From NCBI GenBank assembly GCA_030737875.1, contig CM060915.1:634820786-634884785 (forward strand): 64,000 nucleotides of DNA. The letters are read 5' to 3'. The notes under the pieces were generated by a model. It had not been told where the DNA came from and did not search any database. It saw only the letters and a list, made by a program, of their open reading frames with translations. The stretch comes from Allium sativum. Lineage: Eukaryota; Streptophyta; Magnoliopsida; Asparagales; Amaryllidaceae. This document shows positions 10,696 to 24,650 of the stretch, piece after piece; positions within the stretch are counted from its first letter, which is position 1, and every line of letters begins with the position of its first letter. The position numbers and the translations under genes were made by a program.

Positions 10696-11673
10696 GAACA
10701 CCAAACCTAACCCTAAAATCAATCTATCTCTTATAAGATGCCTCCATGCCACCAAACTTCAAACCAACATAGCCGCCGTCTCTAAACTCTAAATTAAATT
10801 GCAAGTTCTTCATCAATTTTGGAGTTTAATCAAATCAAGTAGCAAGTTTCTTCAACAACAATTCACGTTCTGCATCAATAATCAAATAAGAAGCCTAAAC
10901 CAAAGTTATACCTCAACAACCAATTGTTTATTTCTCCAATCCAGTCAAGGTGAGTGGTTTAAAATACAGTTGTTGTATAATTGTACTTCTATCGTTTTCC
11001 ATTCCCCATAATGAATATGATGATAATTTAATAAGATCAGTTATTTCATTTATGCTTACGATTGAGTTCTCTCCTTTTTATTCTTTCCACTTTTTTATTT
11101 TTATAGCTGGGCTATCTCGAGCCTACATCTATCATAAATTTATGCAAGAACGAGAAAGTAAAAGGGAAAAAGGGGTTGTTTGGGCATAATATGGGTTGGA
11201 TGGATTTATGTATGATTTTAATAGAATTATGGACATAATTGTATGGTAATTTTAAATTTATGTAGTTTGGCATGATTGAAATTGGATATGGAATTAGTAT
11301 AATTTAATATTAACAACATGTAATTAGATATCATGGATTGATGAAATTTATTGGTAAGATAAGCCTAAAAGGTGAATTAGGTTATATGTATGAACATGGG
11401 AACGTTGAGAAATATATTGGAAAAATATTGATTTTATGAACTTGAGTATTATTGGATATTTTGGATAATTGGAATAGAAAAGAAATTAGCATATTTGGGT
11501 ATGGATTACATGGAATTGATGAAATTGCCTATAATTGGAAATTTGTAATTAAGGCTAATTAATTTGTAATTAGTGACAAGTTGGAACAGGCAAAATTGTA
11601 AACATGACTATATGTTGAATTGGAAACACATAACATGAAAATTGGGATTGGGGTGAAATACGATGTTAATGAA

Positions 11674-11902
11674 CCTTTGACACGAGGTTAGGTGCAATTG
11701 TGGTGTTAGACTGCCCGGAACCGCCCGACAAATCCAGCTGCCACAATTGGACTTCTAATGTGAGAGGTCAAAAGGCATGAATTGTAGGCGTAATGGTTGG
11801 TGACACGAGGTTAGACCCGCTTTGTGGTGTAAGACTGCCCGGAATCGCCCGGCAAATCCAGCAGCCACAAAGTGTTCGGTCTAATGTGGGAGGTCATGCA
11901 CC
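11674..11902 (+). repeat. Tandem stem-loop pair in A 5' LTR
   Basis: Unit 1 arms: CCTTTGAC/GTCAAAAGG, TTAG/CTAA and CAATTGTGG/CCACAATTG. Unit 2 arms: TGAC/GTCA, TTAGACC/GGTCTAA and CTTTGTGG/CCACAAAG. Loops contain CTGCCCGGA...CGCCCG and AAATCCAG. Flanks GACACGAGGTTAG and TAATGTG(A/G)GAGGTC are shared with E and F. Confidence 0.82.
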
Positions 11903-11929
11903 GTTCGTCATAATGAATGAATTAAGGAA

Positions 11930-12205
11930 TACTAACCATAATAAGACATGTGGGTGACATGGGTATGGTTAGAGGGTTAAGTGGGTGACATGTAAAATAT
12001 GACATGTAAATATGGACTTAACCGTAGTAAGACAAGACATGTAAAACATATAAATGTGGACTTAACTGTAGTAAGATACGTGAAGTAAAACATGACTAAA
12101 GTGGGCTTAACCATAGTAAAGCATGTGTAAGGCATGGAAAAAATAATAAAAGAGGTTAAGTGGGACATGGGCGACATGTAAGACATAAATAAATAATGCT
12201 TAACC
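11930..12205. repeat. GGTTAAG/CTTAACC inverted motifs in A 5' LTR
   Basis: Repeated GGTTAAGTGGG and GGACTTAACC motifs with interspersed GACATGTAA repeats, directly following the stem-loop pair, as in B and C. D later inserted inside the copy of this array in A's 3' LTR (at 18553). Confidence 0.7.
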
Positions 12206-14323
12206 AAAGGGGACACGTAATGGCATCACAAATTAATTGAATTGGGTAAAGTTTAGGTAGCGGGTTAAATAAATGGAAAGAGTTAAGTAAATCTAAATTA
12301 ATGACAAAAGTGGGGAATGGTAAGTAACCTATTATGAATGAATTTGAATAAGAAAAGGGAGGATAATACGTTAGACTTGTCCTAGGGACAAGTGGAAAGT
12401 ATAACTTATGGGATAAGGTAAGTTATAAGAAACAATAGAGGAAAATAAGGTAACTTATATGTAAAGATATACTTAATTATAAATTAAGTAGTTTGGGAAG
12501 GAGAAGTGTGAAATTTAAGATGATATAAGTTATATGAATGGAAAAGAAGTAAATTAGAACCATATATGTTGGTTGGGTTGAGTAATTCTATGGGTGCCAG
12601 TCTGATGTTGATTTCAGTCTTCGGGGTGGGTGTTTAGGGGATTATTCTCCTAATTAGTATATATGTGGATAAGACATACTTAACTATGAATTATGTATAA
12701 CATGTTGTTCTAACCCTAAAAGGGAATAATTTATGAAGTTGGAAAACAACATGTTGTGGTCTTATTAATGGACTTAAATGGGTTAAGTATAAATTGAATT
12801 AATAAGCGAGGGTAACTTGGTAAACTTGAAAAGGAAGTCAATATGAATAAGAATAACCAAGTCAAATAAGAAAAACTGACGAGGTAACACAAGCACGTAA
12901 GAATTGATTAGACGTAGGGTTTAATGACATATAAAATCAAGGTGCTTGGGGCAATTCGTACGTTGTAGGATGAATAACCCAACAAGTTAAGTCATCACGG
13001 TGTCATAAGACACGAGGGGAGCACACATTCGTTATTTTGGCGGCTCCAACGGACTGGAAGGGGACGCACGCGGCTTCCTGAGACGTTAAAGGTGCTCCTA
13101 GTAGTCCTCTGTGTGGTGGCAGACGTTACAGGCTGTGCCCGCAGAGGTTGGGTCTGCGCGTAACTACTAGGTGGGTGGGCCTTGACTGCAAGAATAGTTG
13201 GGCAGTCAGAATGATGTTCGCGGTGACGGAAAAGGTGATTCGACGACTGCCTCAATGGAGGTGGAGGGTCAGGACCAACAAGGATAGTAGGTCATCGAGT
13301 GCTTGTTACCACAGCCAGTAGGATGCGGAAAGACTAGAGCTAGACCCAATATACTATTAACCATTCACTATCGTGGGACGATGGTTAAGGGGAGACGCCA
13401 CATGGATGTTTAGATTGGTTGTTTTGGGGCTTGTCGCTTAGCTCTCATAGTCTTTATTAGTTATGGGAGGGGACGAAGTGGGGCCATAGCCACCGTAGAA
13501 AACAGACCCTAGGGATATTTGTGTGGGAGGCTCTTAAAGGCGGGCCTTGCACAAATATAAGGAAAGCTCCCGACCGAGTTACGTTTTTCTTGTGTAGCCC
13601 TGCCACGGAACTCGGGCACGCACACACGATGGGTTTGCGGGTCAGATATCGAATACGATAGAGAATACGTACGTGGAAGAACCTAGATATAACCACGTCT
13701 GCTCTGGGTGGTGTATCATAGACTGATGGGCATTATTCGATAACGGAAGTCAAATTAGAGTGATCCTATGTGGGCGTAGTGTAGTATTATATATATAAGA
13801 GGAATATACATTACTATGACATAGGACGGGGGACTGTGTATATCACTGCGAGTGGGGTACCACGGGGTGTACCTCAGTTTGGGGGTAGCTACATATAATT
13901 ATATTAGGTTAATCTACTGGGAGCAGATGGGTGCGACGTGTGTGTAAGCCTTGAGCGCTAACGACACAAATAACCTAATAAACAATAAAATGTAATTGAA
14001 CGGTATATGTAGGATTATTCAAGAAGTGTAGTTTAAACACATTTACACATAACTTATGTTATGACCCCCTCCTCATAACATTCGCATGTTAGATTCATGA
14101 CAGAGACTTATAGCTTTGGAGATACTGATTTAGCAGTATTGTAATTAAGGTAAAGCAATGTTTATATATATTATATTTTATTCCTTCCGCTGTGAGGTGT
14201 TTTCCGAACTCAGACATATTTCTTGTCTCTGTCTTTTCTGCAGGATACCAGAGCAACCAACTCGGGTTTTGATGGATTGGGTTTTTGAAAAAAAATCGGT
14301 CCATCGGAATTCGGGTTGTTACA

Positions 14324-15601
14324 TTTGGAATCAGAGCATAGGTTTACGATTCCTATATAGATAATGAGAGAGCGTATTTGTATTTTCAAAAATATAAATA
14401 TATTATATATAAATCTAGATCTATAAAGAAGCCCACTAAATAGAAAGAGTAAAATATGGAAAGAATTGGGATAACTGTTTTGTACGCTGAAAGAATGAGC
14501 AAGGAAATCTGAGACCCTTATGTATTTTGTGTGGAAAGTGTACAAAATGATTGGTGTTAAGAAAGATGTATCCCATACAATAGTAACTGAGATTAGTGCG
14601 TTTAGTCGGGAAACCTTATAAAGTGGAAAATGGATTAGGAATATATATAGTTGGAAGAAATGATTTCGTGGATGTGTCTAGGAAGCCTAGGTAATTTGGA
14701 AACCCGATTAAGAAATAGTTGTCCTTGTCTACTCCAGTTTTTGATGTTCGAAAAAAAATGTTTTGCATTTTTTTTACGGCGTGTTTTTATCGTTTGGCAA
14801 AAGAAAGTTTTGGTAAAGAAAATAAAGTTTTACTATTTTTTATTTTTGGGAGAAAAATTTAGAAAAAAAAGAGACCAAACCATGTTTTAAAACGAATGGA
14901 GTAGGTAAGGATTAGTGTCTAGAAAGAACGAGTTTGAGGCTAGGAAGTAAATAATAAGGACTATCCTAGAATAATAAAAATAAATTCCCGTAGAATGCAT
15001 AAGCATTATAAAGACTAGAATTGTTGCTCGAAAAAGATAAGTTGAAAAAAAAAAGTTTCTTATGTAATTGTGCTTGGATAGGAAAATAGGAACTTTTTAT
15101 AGAATAGCTATGTAAAAATCCAAGTGCAACCAGAAAAGGTACATAAAAGAAAAACGGAAAATGTAAATTCTTCTGTTTTATACCTTTTTGTAACATAAGA
15201 AATCGAATTTGGAAAATTAGATTTTTCTAAATTTCGAATTAATAATGGTTGGTAGGATTTCGGATGCAACAATTGGATGAACTATGCTCTTATTCTATAA
15301 GAGCATGGGAAAATTTGGATGAAAAATGTTTTGGTTTTTCAAAAATATTGCATTCATATAGAACTGCAAGTATATTTAGGATGTGATCATCATGTTTTGA
15401 AAAAAAAAATTGAAAGTTTGCATACATATAGTTGGTACCAAATTAGGCATACATGCATTACTAAGATGTATTTCACTTTGCACATGTGCACAATGTTTGC
15501 AAAAAAATTGGATGCACACTTGATGGTTTGATATTATGCGAGGAATTATATATTTTACCCCCATCGAATTTCGAGGACGAAATTCCTTAAGGGTGGGAGA
15601 A
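14324..15601 (+). other. Interior of element A, non-coding
   Basis: It starts with a primer site (TGGAATCAGAGC, 14326-14337; one base off the usual TGGTATCAGAGC) and ends with a PPT (GGGTGGGAGAA) after the motif GAGGACGAAATTCC, which is typical of the region before the 3' LTR in plant Ty3 elements. In between are homopolymer-rich AT sequences. Short frames show no known domain. No gag or pol similarity was seen. Confidence 0.85.
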
Positions 15602-18553
15602 TGTAACACCCCGCATTTTTAATATAATTGAAAATGAGATATATGTATATATGCATGGATATATTTAAAGGAAAGATTAAATAATATTAATGTAATTGCA
15701 TGTAAGAAGTTTATGCAGTGAAATAATGAAAAAGATTAATAAAGAAATTACATACAATATTTGAAATAAGAAGAAATACAGTGAAAAGCGAAGAAATACA
15801 TGCGAACATATAAAAAGAAATAAAAAGGAGAATTTGAAGAGACTCTAGAATTTGGTCATGAAATTAGAGTCATTACGTACGTGGCGATTTTCTGGTCAAT
15901 TTAGACCTATAGTTTGTAGAAAACTGATTTAAAACGAAGAAGTTATCCTTAATTTAAGAAATGCAACAAAACATGAAAAAGAGCAATGGGAAAAGAATAA
16001 TACGTAGCTTGGTCCTAAGTCTTGTTAAAAAAACACTTAGTAGCTCATTTGGTTAATACATGAGACTTGTATATAAGAGGTCGTGAGTTCAATCCCCACC
16101 AGTGCCATATATTTTTGTTTTGTTTTAAGGAGCGGCTAAATAGTGGCTTAGCAAATTGGTTTAGTCGAAAGGGGATAAGTTAATTGGAGGTTTAATTGAA
16201 AGAATGGAAATAAACCATTAATTGATTAAGGAAGATAATTTCCAAATAAAATAGACAATTGTTCGCATATAAAAATCAGTATATGCATAAGAGATGGATG
16301 CATATGAACATGATTCAAATTTGAGGTTGCACGCGAACATAGAGACAAACAAAAGGGGGCATATATGTATACATGTAATTTGAAATTAATGCAATAAGGG
16401 AAAGAGGATATGTGAAATTATTGCATTAAATAAATGGATGATGCATGAACCTGAATAAAAATAAATTAATGTGATGCAAATAATAGAAAGAGAATATGGA
16501 ATGCAAAACATGTCAAATGTGCAATTAAAGCATGCATAGAAAAAGGTTATAAACATTAAAATGGAGCAATTAAATGTGAAGGGGATCAACTTTTGATTTT
16601 AAACGTTTGAAAAGTAAACTAATAAGGCCATAAGCAAGCCACAATTGGAGGAATGTTAATGTTATTAAATAACATTCAAATCAGAGACGCATGCACATGT
16701 GATTAGATGTAAATAAATAAAAGAAAATGGTTTAAGGACATGCAGTTTCTTTTCAAAAAGAGTTGACAAAAAGAGAAAGAAATCAATTAATTGATTATGA
16801 GAAGAATATAGCAAATAAAGGTTCACGTATAAGTGCAAATAAATAAATAAATAAATAAATAATTGAATGCATGAAGGAAAGAGGTTGCTATACGTTAAAA
16901 ATAGTATGTAATGCATTAATTAGAAAGTAATAAAGCAGTTTCTTTTTTTTAATTTTATTTAAAGGAGCACTAGTGTGAAAAGGGTTGTTCTGGACGGTTC
17001 TTTTCTAGGGTGAGTTGGACGGTTTAGATGAGTTTTTATTTAATCCTAAGGTCCTAGTTGCTCTTACCCACCTATAAAAGAACACCTAACCTAACCCTAA
17101 AATCATTCTATCTCTTATAAGACGCCTCCATGACACCAAACTTCAACCCAACAAGCCGCCTCCTCTAAACTCTAAATTAAATTGCAAGTTCTTCATCAAT
17201 TTTGGAGTTTAATCAAATCAAGTAGCAAGTTTCTTCAACAACAATTCACGTTCTGCGTCAATAATCAAATAAGAAGCCTAAACCAACGTTCTACCTCAAC
17301 AACCAATTGTTTATTTCTCCAATCCGGTCAAGGTGAGTGGTTTAAAATAGAGTTTTTATATAATTGTACTTCTATCGTTTTCCATTCCCCATAATGAATA
17401 TGATGATAATTTAATAAGATCAGTTATTTCATTTATGCTTACGATTGAGTTCTCTCCTTTTTACTCTTTCCCCTTTTTATATTTATAGCTAGGCTATCTC
17501 GAGCCTATATCTATCATGAGTTTATGCGAGAATGAGAAAGTAAAAGGGAAAAGGGGTTGTTTGGGCATAATATGGGTTGGAAGGATTTATGTATGATTTG
17601 AATAGAATTATGGACATAATTGTATGGTAATTTTAAATTTATGTAGTTTGACATTATTGAACTTGGATTTGGAATTAGTACAATTTAATATTAACAACAT
17701 GTAATTGGATATCATGGATTGGTGAAATTTATTGGTAAGATAAGCCTAAAAGGTAAATTAGGTTATATGTACGAACATGGGAACGTTGGGAAATATATTG
17801 GAAAAATATCGATTTTATGAACTTGAGTATCATTGGATATTTTGGATAATTGGAATAAAAAAAGAAATTGGCATATTTCGGTATGGATTACATGGAATTG
17901 ATGAAATTGCCTATAACTGGAAATATGTAATTAAGGCTAACTAATATGTAATTAGTGACAATTTGGAATAGGCAAAATTGTAAACATGACTATATGTTGA
18001 ATTGGAAACATATAACATGAAAAATTGGGATTTGGGTGAAATACGATGTTAATGAACCTTTGACACGAGGTTAGGCGCAATTGTGGTGTAAGATTGTCCG
18101 GAACCGCCTGGCAAATCCACCTGCCACAATTGGACGTCTAATGTGAGAGGTTAAAGGCATGAATTGTAGGCGTAATGGTTGGTGACACGAGGTTAGACCC
18201 GCTTTGTGGTGTAAGACTGCCCGGAACCGCCCGGCAAATCCAGCAGCCACCAAGTGTTCGGTCTAATGTGGGAGGTCATGCACCATTCGTCATAATGAAT
18301 GAATTAAGAAATACTAACCATAATAAGACATGTGGGTGACATGGGTATGCTTAGAGGGTTAAGTGGGTGACATGTAAAACATGACATGTAAATATGGACT
18401 TAACCGTAGTAAGACAAGAAATGTAAAACAAATAAATGTGGACTTAACTGTAGTAAGATACATGAAGTAAAACGTGACTAAGGTGGACTTAACCATAGTA
18501 AAGCAAGTGTAAGGCATGGAAACAATAATAAAAGAGGTTAAGTGGGACATGGG

Positions 18554-21500
18554 TGTAGTAACCCGTAACTTCCCCAGTAAGGAAAGAGCGGAATACTGTG
18601 AGAACAACACGAATCAGAACGCAAACAGAAGAACATTTCATTGTATATTACAACAATTCCATCAGAATACAAGAATATACAGAGTATGAATAAATATTAT
18701 ACATTCAATAAATATCAAAGATTTAAATTACATTTAAATACATCACTGCAGCGGAAAATAATATAATACACAACTAGAGGTAAAACACGGATACAGAGCT
18801 TTTCGAGTATCATTCCTGCTGTAAATCAGGATCCTGTGAATATAAATCTGCAAAACCAAAACTACTAGCTGCCCATGTCAAAATAAGGGCACCCAGAGTT
18901 TAGGTTAAAATAATAAACTCCAGGTCAGTCATGTGACAGGTATGAGAATTAAAAACATTTATTAATCTTTATTTTAAAGTTAGGTAAATCAAGGGACCAC
19001 GCCGTATAACACGGAATGAGGTTCCTTCCAAGAATACCAGTGCACAAAACAAACAGCGCAATGCTAAATAAAGAAAAATGAACCTATTATAAGACCCAGG
19101 TCCCATCACACAATGCAACGCAAGCCGGAGAATAGGGTTTTCCCTTATAATAGCCAAACATGCTTGGTATGTTTAAAACAAATCACTTGATACTATTATA
19201 GGTGTATAGTTTCAAAACAATTTCAATCATAAATATCAATCATAGATGGCATGTGTACCATATATCATGTCGCCATACTAGTTCTACAATTAAAACCGCA
19301 ATATCACGTATTGGAAATTGGATTTCCATCATGAGTCGAGGCAAGGGGCAAGCTCCTCTCCGTTCGAGACACTCTAGCTAATGTCTCAGGACCCCACTAT
19401 GATCCTTGGATCGGTTGGGCCGGTCCTCTCTTACTTTTGAGGATAAGTTATTCCTGAACACACGTTTCCTGGTCCTAACAGACCTATATCCGAGGCGCCT
19501 CGCATTCAAACAACCACACATGTGAAAAGTATATATAAATGTCAGCCAGTTTAAGCACTGACACCACCACTTGCTAGAAAGAAACGTCGTATTCTCCCAA
19601 CGGTCACTATCCCATTTTTGACTCATACCGAGGTGTGAGGCTCACGAATTAATGCCATACACAAAGTTGTGCCACACAGGCCATTCTTTGATCATCAATC
19701 ACAAGACTTTGCTTTTCAACAGAAGCCTTGATCATCTGCCACTTAGGCGTGCCACACAGGCAATTCACTCCATGCGACTGATGTCCATCGATATACAACC
19801 TCTGAGCTCGTACGTCTCAGAGAAGGGCGTTAAGCAAGAGAATAAATTCTCCGCCGCCAAACATATGTATATTTAATAGAGATCAATCAACACAGAATAA
19901 AATCCAATGTCAGACACACAATCCATTTACAAGTTCGTTCTGGGTCTGAACGAAACCGGAGGTACTTTCCTCGCATATCCATCGATCTCCAAGTATGTCC
20001 GGACGATCACCAACTGATTCCCTCATCTTGGGTGTACATCCCAATCAAGATCATCAGTAATCACCCAAACGATGTGAAGACTTCTGTTCTTCAACCACCG
20101 CCTTCATCTCCAACTTATCGTCGAATCGGTTATTCAGAATGGGTATAAACCCGGCCTTTCTGAATAACCCGCGTATATAATAAACACGTGTTACACAAAC
20201 ACAACATACGCCTCATTCCAATTCAGAATATTCTTTTATTCAAATTTTCACATTCTTAGGGAAAGGTTCCCATTAGTTTTATCAAAGATAAATTCTTCTA
20301 AATTTATTCTTTAATCTTCCTTTGGATATCATTTCAACCCATATTATGGTTTTCCAAACTAGTCGGGATTAGCGAACCACACCGAAGTAATTATTTATTT
20401 TATTTCCCAATCCCAACCTATTCATCCCATGGAGCAAAACTGGTAATACTCCATATCTAACACCACGGTGTTATCGGTAAAATTAATTACCATTTCACGT
20501 TCAAATCTAATTAAAGGTTTAACTATCGCCTTGGAGCAAAACAGGTGATACACCATGCTCAATCACATTTCAGATTTGATAATTTGAATTATCAATTCTC
20601 TTTCAATCTAATTAAAGATTCATTAAAACTCCACTTAGTTTTAATCTTCTCAAAAATTAATATCCTGTCTTTAACTAGGTTAAAGAACCAATGTAACCTA
20701 ATACACGATTACCGATAAACCCAAAATCACTTTCCGTTGTTAATCGGGTTAAAGAACAGGTGTTATTCAAAACACTGCTCACGATAAACCCCAAAAACCA
20801 ATTCAAATTCAATTCCAATTAAATACCAATTAACTGGACAATTTCAATAAATCAAATTAAAAGATTTATTCTTTTCTAAACTGGGTTCAAGAACAGTGTT
20901 ATTTAAGACACCATTCACGACAAATCCAAAATCCCATTTGGCATTAAATACAAGGTTCTGAATAGAAAATATATCGGCTTATATTCAATATCAAATTCTG
21001 AAACCAACAAATATCGTATTGGAAATAATGATATAAAATATATCTTTCATATTTCCACAACCATATCTGTATAATCACGAAATCCAACATCGACATATTC
21101 CGAAGATAATCTCAATTCAAATCCATTCCAATTCGTATATTGGAAATTCTGATTATTTTTAAAACCACTTTCAAATTCAATTTATTTATTTCAAAAATAA
21201 ATTGATTTTAATTCTAGTTCAAAACTAGTTCATTTCGATAAAAATATATTTTTATCCTTTCAAATGTGGGATTTTTCATCCCAGTTCTTTCCAATTCACA
21301 TATTATGATTTTACACAAATTATTAATATTTTTAATAATTTTATCAAGGCCCGTACAGTCGATTTCCATCAACGGCCATTGAACTGCACTTACAGCGACC
21401 TTTTCCAAATTTGATTTGGACATAATTCGAAATCCAACCGTTAGATTTCAAATTTCTAATATTCACTGGAAAGCTCTTTTCGATACGAATCCAAGGTTCC

Positions 21501-24500
21501 GGTCTCAGGAGAATCCGACTGTCGGATCTCCCGCAACGTCAATTCGAAGTCAATGGTCGAAATTCGCGAACTACCGCAGCGCGGCGCGTTCTATTCAGGC
21601 CATTATATATAGTGTATATATATATTATATATTTTGTCAATTTCCTTTAAAACGTATTTTATAAATCGTTTTAAATTCGTTTTCGAAACGATTTCAACTT
21701 CATATTCAATTTCGAATCGAAATTGAATATTCCACATCATCGATATACAAATGATAATATTTTCAAAACGTTATATTTTGAAATCACTTCCTTTTCGATA
21801 ATTATTATAAAAACGAATATAATCGATATAAATATCGTTCGCGTCAGAATAGCTCATCTCTAATCAACACGGCTTTATATATTTCAATAACTTCGTTATT
21901 CTATTCGACAAATGAATATTTATTCTATTCAACACATGAATCTATATTCTTTCACACATGAACCTATATTCTTTCAACACATGACTAATCTCAACACATG
22001 AGTACTGTTAACACATGACTATTTTTGTTCTGTAATATATTTTATAAAATTATGGTATCTATCGTTTGATAAAGATGTAATTTTTATTGTTAAAATATTT
22101 TACTCAACACATGAATATATATTCTCAACACATGAGCGTCGTCAACACATGACTATTTATATTATAATATTCTTTATTTTCCTAATTGGAATGAGGCCCA
22201 ATCAATTACCATATAATGTTAATTATATGGATTCCACCCAAAATATGTATATAATGGTACGGACAAATAATCAACCATCATCCAAAGTGCGCTACTCTAT
22301 ATAAGCATCAAATATAGATATCTAACGCTTATAACAGTCTGTCAATCAATCGATCGACATACAACTAATTGTTGGGATTAGTGTATGTCGTATTTTATCC
22401 CAATACCCGTGTGGGGTTTCAAATCAACAAACACAGATTTTTATTTATTCACATACCCGTTAAAAATTATATTTTTAACGATAAAATATTTTTAACTATA
22501 TAAATATTTTATTTCATTTCACATCACACAATCAATATTCACCACAACAAACGATCAAACATACAAGCATACAAGTCGTCCATGGTCTGTGGACGATGGG
22601 TGTCGGGTGCTACTAAACACCATCTACATTCTAGTATATATTTCAACTAGAAATAAAATTAAAAGTGAGAAGTTCTCACCTTGGAGTTCCACTCCGCCAT
22701 TCCTTATTGTCACTCAGATTCGCTGCTATGATTCTAACGCAATCTGTTTCAATGCAGTTTATATTAAAAATTACATGTTTAATATATCGTTACATGTACA
22801 AAAATCGTATTTTTATTTTGCTACTCCTATAAAAAAATTATAATTTTACAACGCTACTTCTATTATAAAAATCATATTTTTATAAATGATGTTTATAATT
22901 AAAAATTGTATTTTTATGTCGCTAAAAATTATGTTTTTAACTTGCTTTTCATATGTCAAAAATTATATTTTTAACTTGACAAAAATTATATTTTCTTTGT
23001 CTTTGGTTTTCATGTAAAACTCCTATTTTTAAAACAATATATATTTATATATAAGATTTCTGATTTTCAAACAAAGTTTCCTTCTTCTATTTTTTTTTAT
23101 ATAAAACCGATTTTAAACAATGCTTATTTTTCTTCATACAATATGATTTTATATTTCAAAACAATATGATTTTATATTTCAAAACAATATGATTTTATAT
23201 TTCAAAACAATATGATTTTATATTTCAAAACAATATGATTTTATATTTCACGTATATTTATATAAAAAAAATCAGATATATATATATATATATATATATT
23301 AAACTAATATGATAAATAAAATAAAACTTACCTTTCATTCGTTATTCTGTAATGCGCTCCAGGGGAAAACGCAACTTGCTTGAACCCTAGGGCTTCCCAT
23401 CGCACTGACCTCGAGCCGCCGTCCATCCATCAAGGTCGCGACCACGTCGGGCCATGTCAGAGCCACCACCACCGAGAGGGTGGCCGAACTCGAGCTCGCC
23501 TAGGGCTCTGAAATCGGACGTGAACGATGGCACTTTGGGCAGCGATTGCTCACAATCTGCCGCAATTCACATGATTATGGCCGTTGAATTCACCGAGCTC
23601 GAGAAGCTCTTTCGATTTGTGGTGGAAATTTCGAATTTTGTTCAGTAAGGAGGGAGATCGGAGGTGGAGAAGGATCGGTGATTATGGCCTTTGATTTTTC
23701 CTGGAGGCGCGGAAGAAGGATTGACCCCGAAAATGAAAAAGAACGTTGACCTAGGGTATAGGAGTGCACCAACATTAAAATAATAATTAATTCTCTAATT
23801 AACTCAATTTCATCCGGACTCCAAACCAAACCCAACGACCGTCGTCCCTCGCTAATTACTCCCCTTTCAAACACAATGGGATATGTTTAGTACGCTAATT
23901 CGCTTGTTACGATCAGTTTCCATTCAAATTAAAATATAAATCAATATATTTTCAATTTGAACATACATTTTAATTTATCAGGGCCACATACGGACTCTAC
24001 AAATTCCTGAAAAATATTTTCTAGCTTCGTATTGACGATATGGTCCTAACAAAACTAATTTCGTTGAATTCTGAGACCGTTTGAAATATTGCCATTTTCC
24101 AGTCGATTAAAACCAACTAAAACTGGTCAAACGCTTTTTCCTTTGCCACGCTCACATAGTGATTCAGAAAATTACGAAAATTGGAAGCAATAATTTGACA
24201 TCACGGATCCAACAAAAGTGGTTTCGTCGAAAAACGAGGTTGTTTGCAAAATTTCCATTTTTAAGGGCCTTTATGTATATTAAAATATATATAAATTCCA
24301 CAGCGACTTTTCTGAATTTTAAAATGGACATATCTTACACTCTATAAAGTGAAATCTCAGTTTCTTAACTTCGTTAGAAAGATATGATTAAACCGATTCA
24401 AATATTTATTGTTTCGTTCAATTCCGACTTAAAACAAATTCTATATATTCATTTGAAATTCGGAATCGAATTTTCAAACTACCTCGCCATTTTAGGCTCG

Positions 24501-24650
24501 TTTTATAATTAAAATAGAATTATTCGTTTTAACTTCATTGAAAATAAATTTTTCGTCGTTATTATTTAAAATCCATTTTAAATAATCAAATTTCATTAAA
24601 ATAGCCAAAATAAAAATTTTAAATTGGCTCAGAATTTCTGGGTTATTACA
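18554..24650 (-). repeat. 3' LTR of element D (6.1 kb)
   Basis: Edges are TGTAGTAACCCG and GGGTTATTACA. It holds, on the plus strand, a pair of hairpin-like units with GTGCCACACAGGC (19663-19761), repeated GGAG...CTCC and GTGTT...ACACC small hairpins (20420-20950), a CAACACATGA motif array (21945-22155), five copies of a 23-base AT repeat (about 23130-23250), a (TA)n tract (23277-23300) and a GC-richer segment (23345-23870). In element sense the GC-richer segment lies just before a GTAAGT donor-like site (23331 to 23326). Open frames in it are short and match nothing I recognise. Confidence 0.92.

Larger units (their letters stand above)
9217..14323 (+). repeat. 5' LTR of element A (5.1 kb)
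   Basis: In order: a hairpin and tRNA-like stretch (9630-9722), TATAAAA at 10689-10695, a strong donor-like AAG-GTGAGT at 10950, two stem-loops (11674-11902), GGTTAAG/CTTAACC repeats (about 11930-12205), a GC-richer block (about 13000-13350), AATAAA at 13984-13989, and a strong acceptor-like CTTTTCTGCAG ending at 14243. The rest is AT-rich and non-coding. Short open frames (for example 10799-11011) are not conserved as proteins between the two LTRs. Confidence 0.92.

Noticed and set aside
10799..11189. Small secreted or membrane protein in A LTR
   Set aside because: Hydrophobic composition comes from AT-rich DNA; the second LTR copy has only the first short frame, without the longer one.
23454..23874. 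Small host-like protein in the GC-richer part of D LTR (both strands)
   Set aside because: Frames differ in length and sequence between the two LTRs and show no domain.
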